A stretch of 58,891 nucleotides of DNA from JAAYCI01 sp964370295 (GTDB taxonomy: Bacteria; Bacillota; Clostridia; Oscillospirales; Ruminococcaceae), in NCBI GenBank assembly GCA_964370295.1, contig CAYJIR010000012.1, positions 1 through 58,891 of the forward strand, read 5' to 3'. Positions 34,945-41,599 of this stretch are shown here, in pieces. Position 1 is the first letter of the stretch, and each line of letters opens with the position of its first letter. The position numbers and the translations under genes were made by a program. The notes beneath the pieces were generated by a model. That model made no database searches. It was given only the letters and a program-made list of their open reading frames with translations, and was not told the DNA's origin.

Positions 34945-35197
34945 ATGCCTACTGAATAAACCCCTGCAGGGGTTATTCAACCCCACCGCAGAATGCGGTG
35001 GCCATAAAAGTGCCAAAACAGCACTTTTATGGGGTATACCTTGATGCATTCCACTGTATTTTCGCCCCTTATAACAAAAAGGCGAAAACGAAAGTGCAAG
35101 GTTTTTCCGTTTTTCGCACAAAAACCGTGCACTTTTTCAAACTGAAAGCGACATTTTTTAATTTGTATATGTCACTTTCGCTTTGTTCAGTGGGCAT
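34945..35197 (+). repeat. Dispersed hairpin element, full-length reference copy (H) with target duplication
   Basis: A 253-bp element. The end ATGCCTACTGAA is the inverse of the other end TTCAGTGGGCAT (one mismatch), and identical TAAGTA flanks it (34939-34944 and 35198-35203). Inside are consecutive hairpins: CCCCTGCAGGGG with flanking TGAATAA/TTATTCA; CCACCGCA..TGCGGTGG; CCATAAAAGTGC..GCACTTTTATGG; TTTTCGCC..GGCGAAAA; AAGTGCAAGGTTTTT..AAAAACCGTGCACTT; and GAAAGCGACAT..ATGTCACTTTC (35144-35179). No reading frame of note. The features fit a non-autonomous mobile element (MITE) whose transposase lies elsewhere. Confidence 0.92.
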
Positions 35198-35351
35198 TAA
35201 GTAAAACGCAGCTGTGGTTTGATTTGTTTGCTATATAGTTAACGTCCACGGTTTTATTGGTACGTGAAAATGCAGTGGAACGTGTTATTAAATGAACGAA
35301 GGCTTCTTTGGAAGTTTATACTTTGAGAAATTATCAGCAGGCTTATGGGAT

Positions 35352-36209
35352 TCATGTATCATTTGTCTGTGTTGTCTTTTGCTGCTGTTGGCGTAACATT
35401 TCTTTATAGATGGCACTCTTTGAGTGTCCGCTATGGAGGGCGGCCTGCTTTGCAGCAGCAGAAGGGCTTATAGAAAGGCGCAAGGCCTCTTCGGCCACCT
35501 TTTCTAAACAGGGTAATTCTGTTTCGGTTTCCTGTGTTAGACCGGCCACAACCAAAACAAATTCTCCGCGTGGTTTTGCTGTTTCATAAAGAGAAAGGGC
35601 TTGTTCTAACGTGGTTTTAATAATCTCTTCATGTAATTTGGTCAACTCCCTGCACAGGCTGATACTTCGCGTAGGGCCAAAAGTTTCCAGAAAATCTTGC
35701 AAGGTCTTAACGAGCTTATGAGGTGCTTCGTAAAATAACATGGTGCGTTCTTCTTTTTGCAAATAGAGAAGACGCTGCATACGGGCATTGCGATTTTGTG
35801 GCAGAAAACCCTCGAAGACAAAGCGCGTAGTGTCCTGTCCACAGGCACATAGGGCGGTTAATGCGGCATTGGGTCCGGGTATGGGCACCACAAGAAAGCC
35901 TTTTTCTTTGGCCTCTTTCACCAATATTTGGCCGGGATCACTGATGGCCGGTAGGCCGGCATCGCTGCATAAGGCGCAGTTTTCTCCGGCTTCAAGACGC
36001 ATTAGAATACTTTCGCAACGCATACGTTCGTTGTGTTCGTGATAACTTACCAAAGGCTTTTTTATGCCCAGGTGATTTAATATTTTCACAGTGACGCGTG
36101 TGTCTTCTGCAGCAATAAAGTCCACCTCAGCCAGAACAGAAGACATGCGCAAGCTTATATCTTGTAAATTGCCAATGGGTGTGCCCACAACATATAATAT
36201 ACCGGGCAT
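35352..36209 (-). CDS. rsmI: 16S rRNA (cytidine1402-2'-O)-methyltransferase RsmI
   Basis: Methylates the ribose of C1402 in the decoding centre. A 285-residue tetrapyrrole-methylase-fold protein. It starts LYVVGTPIGNLQDISLR, has AEDTRVTVKILNHLGI, the SAM loop CSDAGLPAISDPG, the PGPNAALTALCACG segment and FEGFLP. The C-terminal Gln-rich tail lies after the catalytic core. In Bacillus it (yabC) lies beside yabB and yazA; here the yabB counterpart is next upstream. Start ATG 36209 with GAGAGGGG upstream. Confidence 0.93.
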   Translation of the reverse strand: MPGILYVVGTPIGNLQDISLRMSSVLAEVDFIAAEDTRVTVKILNHLGIKKPLVSYHEHNERMRCESILMRLEAGENCALCSDAGLPAISDPGQILVKEAKEKGFLVVPIPGPNAALTALCACGQDTTRFVFEGFLPQNRNARMQRLLYLQKEERTMLFYEAPHKLVKTLQDFLETFGPTRSISLCRELTKLHEEIIKTTLEQALSLYETAKPRGEFVLVVAGLTQETETELPCLEKVAEEALRLSISPSAAAKQAALHSGHSKSAIYKEMLRQQQQKTTQTNDT

Positions 36210-36287
36210 GAAAGAGCCCCTCTCTTATTAAAAGTGCAGGCATTAAAGCTTGCAAAATTTATGTATTTATGATTGCCACAAGCCGGC

Positions 36288-36959
36288 TTAAAACTGTGTG
36301 GTTATATGAGGTGGCAAAATATAATCTGGCAAAATATCTAAACCTACACCTCCGTTTTTGCGGGCATCCACCAGAGCAAGCCGAGGTGGCAAGGACGGAT
36401 CCTTGCGCACAAAACGCAAACGTTTTGGGGCGAAAGAGGTTTTTTGCAGGAAAAAAAACAACTCCGAAAGCCGGGCGGGTGGATAACACAAACAAAATCG
36501 TCCACCGTCTTTTAGTAGGCGGTTGGCAGCACGACATAATTCGTCCGGCGGGCAGTCATCATCGTGTCGTGCACGTGCACGTGTGACATTGGGGGCCTTT
36601 GGCCCGGCATTAAAATAGGGAGGATTGGCCACCACCATGTCATAGCTTTGTGTGGAGCGATATTTTCGAATATCGTCATGAGCTATGCATAGTTGTTTTG
36701 CTTGGTTTATGGCCTTTGATTCTTCCATAAGGGCCACGGCATCTGCATCAACTTCTACAGCCAAAGCAGGCCCTTGTAAACCACTGTCTAAAAGGCCGAA
36801 CACCAAAACGCCGCAGCCTGCACAAAGGTCGGCAATGGCCCAATGTTTTTTAGGGGAACAAAAGGACAAAAGCAATAGAGAATCGGTACCAAAGCGATGA
36901 TGCTTTGCCGTGAGCACTTGTGTGCCACCAGGTAGAATTTCCACTTTTTTTTCTATCAT
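36288..36959 (-). CDS. tRNA1(Val) (adenine37-N6)-methyltransferase-like (TrmN6/YabB family)
   Basis: A 223-residue Rossmann-fold N6-adenine methyltransferase. The SAM-binding loop is IADLCAGCGVLVFGLL and the catalytic motif is VVANPPYFN. The N-terminal GGTQVLTAKHHRFGTDSLLLLSFC matches the YfiC/YabB group that modifies A37 of a tRNA. Start ATG 36959; upstream frame to 37022 runs into ferredoxin spacer sequence and lacks a ribosome binding site. Neighbours ricT, holB and rsmI match the conserved Bacillus order. Confidence 0.87.
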   Translation of the reverse strand: MIEKKVEILPGGTQVLTAKHHRFGTDSLLLLSFCSPKKHWAIADLCAGCGVLVFGLLDSGLQGPALAVEVDADAVALMEESKAINQAKQLCIAHDDIRKYRSTQSYDMVVANPPYFNAGPKAPNVTRARARHDDDCPPDELCRAANRLLKDGGRFCLCYPPARLSELFFFLQKTSFAPKRLRFVRKDPSLPPRLALVDARKNGGVGLDILPDYILPPHITTQF

Positions 36960-37054
36960 AATGTATCCACTGAAAAAAATCAAGCGGACACAAAGCCGTG
37001 TCCGCCATTTTTTCCGTTCCATAAACTAAAATTTTAAAATAATGCTGTTCAAGC

Positions 37055-37225
37055 TTAGTCTGCCGAGATGGCGCCAGTGGGGCAAACACCCTCACAGGTA
37101 CCACAATCGATGCAAGCGTCGGCATCAATTACAAATTGGCCGTCGCCAGCAGAAATAGCTTCCACAGGACATTCGCCCTCGCAGGCACCACAGGAGATGC
37201 AATCGGAATTAATTTTGTAAGCCAT
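37055..37225 (-). CDS. 2[4Fe-4S] ferredoxin
   Basis: A 56-residue clostridial-type ferredoxin with two CxxCxxCxxxCP clusters (CISCGACEGECPVEAI and CIDCGTCEGVCPTGAI) in pseudo-twofold arrangement, a low-potential electron carrier. Start ATG 37225, with AAAGGAGG 7 nt upstream; an upstream frame to 37267 is not supported. It lies between ricT and the tRNA methyltransferase, in a block where Bacillus has no such gene. Confidence 0.95.
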   Translation of the reverse strand: MAYKINSDCISCGACEGECPVEAISAGDGQFVIDADACIDCGTCEGVCPTGAISAD

Positions 37226-37350
37226 GGTTAAGCCTCCTTTACATAAGTATTTAAACAGAGCTGTCATGCTCTTCTTTTTTATTTTACCATAGGATTGCCA
37301 TATTGCAAGAAAAAATCATATGTGCTTTTTGCAAAAGTATGGGGGAATGT

Positions 37351-38229
37351 TTAGACAGTTTCTTTCTCTTTTTTGTCGTCATTTTTTTTATCTTGCGGTT
37401 TTATGGGTTTGCGTTTGCCACCACGCAGATAAGTCACATCGTCTCTATGATAATAATGTGGCGTAATGTCGGGTATTTCTTCTAAGCGTACGCGTAATTT
37501 TCCGGTGATTAAATTCACCTCGGTTACGGTGCCGTTTCCATCGGGTGTTTGCACCACGCTGCCAAGCCCAGGGGTGATTTTACTGAGGTATTCATAGGCG
37601 GGTTGTTCGTAGGCCAAGCAACACATCAAACGGCCACAACTGCCGGATATCTTGGTGGGGTTTAAGGAAAGCCCTTGTTCCTTGGCCATTTTAATAGATA
37701 CAGGTTGAAAGTTTTTTAAAAATCGATTGCAACAGAATGGCTGCCCACAAATGCCAAGGCCACCTATCATTTTTGATTCATCGCGCACACCGATTTGACG
37801 CAATTCAATGCGGGTTCGAAAAACCGAGGCTAGGTCTTTTACCAGTTCGCGAAAATCCACGCGACCATCGGCCGTAAAATAAAACAATATTTTTCCCTGG
37901 TTTTGCAAGAATTCAACATCAACCAGTTTCATTTCGAGTTTGTGACGTATGATGGCTTCTTCACAAACGCTAAAAGCACGATGTTCGTCTTCACGCATCT
38001 GACGCATACGGCGGATATCGGCATCGTCAGCTAGGCGAACAACAGGTTTTAAAGCTTGAGAAACACTCGAATCGGGTACATCATGTGGACCATGTACCAC
38101 TTCGCCACATTCGGTGCCGCGGCTGGTTTCCACCATAACATAGTTGCCGTTTTGAATTTGCAAACCGGCTGGATCAAAATAATAACTTTTTCCACCTTCT
38201 TTAAAGCGGACATGTATAATTGTTTTCAT
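37351..38229 (-). CDS. ricT: PSP1-domain protein RicT (YaaT)
   Basis: A 292-residue protein. In Bacillus, YaaT (RicT) forms the Y-complex with YlbF and YmcA, which binds [4Fe-4S] clusters and guides RNase Y processing and Spo0A activation. The cysteine motifs are CGQPFCCNRFL and SGSCGRLMCCLAYEQ. The family N-terminus HVRFKEGGKSYYFDPAG and VVHGPHDV are present. A Lys/Asp/Glu-rich tail ends the protein. The ATG overlaps the holB stop codon (ATGA), indicating coupled translation. Confidence 0.92.
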   Translation of the reverse strand: MKTIIHVRFKEGGKSYYFDPAGLQIQNGNYVMVETSRGTECGEVVHGPHDVPDSSVSQALKPVVRLADDADIRRMRQMREDEHRAFSVCEEAIIRHKLEMKLVDVEFLQNQGKILFYFTADGRVDFRELVKDLASVFRTRIELRQIGVRDESKMIGGLGICGQPFCCNRFLKNFQPVSIKMAKEQGLSLNPTKISGSCGRLMCCLAYEQPAYEYLSKITPGLGSVVQTPDGNGTVTEVNLITGKLRVRLEEIPDITPHYYHRDDVTYLRGGKRKPIKPQDKKNDDKKEKETV

Positions 38230-39170
38230 AAAATTTCCTCTGTAAGGTGGATGGCCAAAGAGCTAAACACCAATTTGGGGGCCATATTGGCCTGTAAATC
38301 GAATAGAGATTGTTGTACCAGTGGCAAAAAACAGGTGGCTTGCCGCAAAGAAATTCCCCCATGCAACGGGGTAATTGTGTTGTGCATGCTTGCATTTAAA
38401 AGCTGGGAAAAATCTGATAAAAAAAGAAAACGATGCGCTTTATCTTCGTCTTTTCGTCCTTCAAGAGAAGAAAATAAACACAACAAAGTATACAAATCGT
38501 TATTTGCTGCCGCTTTGCACGTTGCTTGCGCATGGCGCAAAATTTGCATGCGTTCTTCGTTTTGCAATAGCTGCAAGCAGAGCCCCGGCTTGCCACCATA
38601 TACGCCGGCAAGCAGAGAGGCAAGTTCTGCTGTGGCGCCATGCTGCAGTAAGAATTTTTCTGTATCGGGCAAGGAGATCTCAACCAAAGAATACTTCGCA
38701 CAGCGGCTTTGTATGGTGGGCAGTAAGGCGGTGGCATCCCGTGCGGTGAGAATAAAAAGCACACCGGCGGGCGGTTCTTCCAGAACCTTTAAAAGTGCAT
38801 TGGCTGCGGGGGGCATCATACACTGAGCATCCCGTACAAGTACCACGCGACCTTTGGCAGAAAGGCCGGTTTGGTGTATGTTTAAACGCATGTTTCGAAT
38901 ACGTTCCACTTTTATTTGGCCGGAAGATCCCTCGCCCCTAACGCAGATGACTTCGGAGCTTTCACCACACAAAACAGCTTTGGCAGCGGTGGGGTTATCC
39001 GGAAATAAATAATCGGCCGCTAGGCAGCGTGCCCAATAGTTACGGCCACAGCCGTCGGGCGCGGTGAGCAACACGGCGTGGGGCAAACTATCGTTCTGCA
39101 ATGCATAAATGAGTGTAGAACGTACAAAATCATTTCCCAGAACCGTATGCAAAGCCATATCTTGTTTCAT
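38226..39170 (-). CDS. holB: DNA polymerase III, delta-prime subunit
   Basis: A 314-residue clamp-loader subunit. AAA+ N-terminal domain: LPHAVLLTAPDGCGRNYWARCLA corresponds to the P-loop but lacks the canonical GK[ST], as is usual in delta-prime, which does not hydrolyse ATP. Conserved VLVRDAQCMMPPAANALLKVLEEPP and LPTIQSRC follow. The start ATG 39170 has AAGGG 9 nt upstream; the frame extends to 39197. It is translationally coupled to ricT. Confidence 0.9.
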   Translation of the reverse strand: MKQDMALHTVLGNDFVRSTLIYALQNDSLPHAVLLTAPDGCGRNYWARCLAADYLFPDNPTAAKAVLCGESSEVICVRGEGSSGQIKVERIRNMRLNIHQTGLSAKGRVVLVRDAQCMMPPAANALLKVLEEPPAGVLFILTARDATALLPTIQSRCAKYSLVEISLPDTEKFLLQHGATAELASLLAGVYGGKPGLCLQLLQNEERMQILRHAQATCKAAANNDLYTLLCLFSSLEGRKDEDKAHRFLFLSDFSQLLNASMHNTITPLHGGISLRQATCFLPLVQQSLFDLQANMAPKLVFSSLAIHLTEEIL

Positions 39171-39292
39171 GGTAATTGGCCCTTGCATGATGAACAAAAC
39201 AGAAATAGGGTGCTGTATCTATGCGAAATATGCAAAGTATCCTCACAGCCTTCCCGTTTACAAAATTCGAAAAAATGGAACATATATATATA

Positions 39293-40594
39293 TTATTGTA
39301 GCACATCCAATTCGAAAATACTACCTTTAGCGAGATGGGGGATATGTTCGGCCGTTATTTGCTCACCCGGAACAAGTAGCGGAACTCCCGGTGGACAGGG
39401 AGTGTTTAAACCAGCCACTACGCGTCCAATGGCATCACCTAGCAATACACGTTCTTTTTTTCCAAAATAGGCTTCGCGAGGGCTACAGATAATTTGCGGT
39501 AGCGTAAAGGGCAATAAAGGTTTGCTTTGTAGTGCAGGGCGTGCAGGAAATTGGTTAAGGATATTGGCAAGTGCAGTAAAGTCCTCCTTGCAATTGCAGG
39601 CACTTGCCATGAAAACAACGCGTTCATCGTCATAAAATTCTGGAAAAATCTGGTTTTGAAAAAGAACGTGCAAAAAGTCTGCGAGAGGCCAACCGCCTTT
39701 GGCAGGATTCAAACATAGCTTGAGAGGATCATCATTGTGCTCGCATAGATGGGGAAATTGGCCGCTTAATTGTTCAAGATGTTGTGCGGCAATCTGAAAA
39801 TCTAAAGCGGCATCCAGCAATTGGCCGGCACACAAATCTAAGCTTTCCAAGACCAGATAGTGTGGGCTGGTAGAGCTATACAAGTTTAGCAATTCACGTG
39901 CCAGATCAGCCTGTGCAGCATTGCTTAAATGAAGAAGAGCGGCCCCTGTGAGACAAGGCAAGGTTTTGTGGGCAGAATCGGCCACAGTGGTGGCGCCCAG
40001 ATGCAAGGGATGCAAAGAGGGTTTTAAAAAAGCCAAATGAGCACCGTGTGCGTTGTCGACCAAAAGGGCACTGCCGGCCTGTTTACATATATTTGCCAAA
40101 GCTGAAATATTGGGACAACGGCCAAAGTAATCAAAAGAGGTAAGATATACAGACGCCTTTGGATGCTGCTGCAAGGCAGACTGTAAACAAGAGGGGGTTA
40201 CACGCCCGTTTTCAAGAGGTAGCCACACAGGAAAAGCGCCCGTAAAGATAAGGGCGCGTAGGGCCGAAACATGACAAGATCTAGCCATTAAAACAGGCAT
40301 ACCGGGGCTAAGATATAAGTGTAACATGGCTTCGATGCAACTGGAAGTGCCAAAGGTAGAGTACAAGGTGGCAGCACTACCAAAGGCTTTGGCCATATTT
40401 ATTTGACTTTCCAACAAAGACCCACGGGGGTATGCAAGGTTGTCTGCACCTTCAATTTCGGTTAAATCAAAAGGCAAAATAGAAGAAAAAGGAGGGAGTG
40501 CCTCGGCGTTGCCCTTGTGACCCGGCACAAAAAAGCGTGTGCGCAATTTAGAGAGTTGCAGAGTATTATTAAAAAATGGTGTGGCTGACTTCAC
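39293..40594 (-). CDS. Orn/Lys/Arg decarboxylase-family PLP enzyme (YaaO-like)
   Basis: A 433-residue fold-I PLP protein of the short SpeA/YaaO type. FVPGHKGN and EIEGADNLAYPRGSLLESQ are N-terminal family motifs; TSFDYFGR and LLVDNAHGAHLAF come from the active-site strands. The PLP lysine is in ADSAHKTLPCLTGAALLH. It probably decarboxylates arginine, lysine or ornithine to a polyamine precursor; specificity is not readable. YaaO sits upstream of tmk-holB in Bacillus; no tmk is found between here and holB. Start ATG 40594, 12 nt after the stop of the rhomboid-like gene. Confidence 0.87.
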   Translation of the reverse strand: MKSATPFFNNTLQLSKLRTRFFVPGHKGNAEALPPFSSILPFDLTEIEGADNLAYPRGSLLESQINMAKAFGSAATLYSTFGTSSCIEAMLHLYLSPGMPVLMARSCHVSALRALIFTGAFPVWLPLENGRVTPSCLQSALQQHPKASVYLTSFDYFGRCPNISALANICKQAGSALLVDNAHGAHLAFLKPSLHPLHLGATTVADSAHKTLPCLTGAALLHLSNAAQADLARELLNLYSSTSPHYLVLESLDLCAGQLLDAALDFQIAAQHLEQLSGQFPHLCEHNDDPLKLCLNPAKGGWPLADFLHVLFQNQIFPEFYDDERVVFMASACNCKEDFTALANILNQFPARPALQSKPLLPFTLPQIICSPREAYFGKKERVLLGDAIGRVVAGLNTPCPPGVPLLVPGEQITAEHIPHLAKGSIFELDVLQ

Positions 40595-40605
40595 AAAAAC
40601 CTCTT

Positions 40606-41274
40606 TTAACGTCCGCGCCAGTTGCGGCGATTGCGACTAATGCGTATTTGTTCCCTGGTGTTTCGAATTAGCGTGTTGCCAAAGAATAGGGCATAGTTGA
40701 TAAGGCTAAACAAAAGAGAAACCAACATAAGTGCCCCAAAAATGGGTGAGGCAAAAAATTGAAAAACAAGTTGCACGGCAAGAAATGCCGCATAACCCAA
40801 AGCCAACCATTTGGCTTTAATTTGGAGTACAAAAAAGAGCATAAAGCCGGTGTCTGGTGCGATGGTGGCAAAAGCTAAAAATAAAGAAAGATTTAAATAG
40901 ACATTGGTGCCAAAGCCCGTGATGAAACAAGAGATAATGGCCCCAATGACACCCACCAAATAATAAAGGTTGAGGCGAAAACCACCCCAAAGGTATTCAA
41001 GGTTACGCCCCATCATATAATAAAAGTAAAGAGAGATGAGAAGCCAAAGCGGGCTTGTGCTGCTGGGCACAAAGATAAATGTGATAAGTCGCCACACTTC
41101 TCCGCGTAAAATAGCGCTGCGATTTAAGCTGAGCAATGAAGTCATATTGAAACCGGCACCAACGGCAGCCATGTCCAAGACATATACAGCAGCCATGCCT
41201 ATTACAATGATGGTCATAAGGCCACGGAGATAGTATTTGCCGTATTTATGTTCTAGTCGATACAGCCATTTCAT
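40606..41274 (-). CDS. Rhomboid-like multi-pass membrane protein, probably non-catalytic
   Basis: A 222-residue protein with about six membrane helices. The signature ILRGEVWRLITFIFVPSSTSPLWLLISLYFYYMMGRNLEYLWGGFRLNLYYL strongly recalls the rhomboid/Derlin loop-1 region (GE.WRL.T..F). In place of the rhomboid GxSG nucleophile there is VYLNLSLFLAFATIAP, and no catalytic His in a helix 6 GxxxA/H context is evident, so protease activity is doubtful. The basic tail is RNTREQIRISRNRRNWRGR. The start is ATG 41274 with GGAGG 8 nt upstream. Confidence 0.75.
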   Translation of the reverse strand: MKWLYRLEHKYGKYYLRGLMTIIVIGMAAVYVLDMAAVGAGFNMTSLLSLNRSAILRGEVWRLITFIFVPSSTSPLWLLISLYFYYMMGRNLEYLWGGFRLNLYYLVGVIGAIISCFITGFGTNVYLNLSLFLAFATIAPDTGFMLFFVLQIKAKWLALGYAAFLAVQLVFQFFASPIFGALMLVSLLFSLINYALFFGNTLIRNTREQIRISRNRRNWRGR

Positions 41275-41599
41275 AGAGTATCCTCCAAAATCAGTCAAAA
41301 TATAAAATAAATAACGAAAATATGTTTAAAATAAGAATCTGTTCTTTGCGAGATGCCTTTAGTATAACAGAGTACCAGCTGCTGTTCAACATAAAGTTTA
41401 AAGAGCTTTCAAGGCCAAAATTTATTTGTTGAAAGCGAGAGGGGGCAAAATAGCCACTTTTTAACACTTTCAACAGAGTTATCAACAATGGGCTTAAAAC
41501 ATAGTTTATACAGACCGTAATTTACAAGTATTTGGGCAAGAAAATGTTTAAAAAAATATAAGATTAAATTTGGGCAGTTTGCTATATTTATAAAACCGA

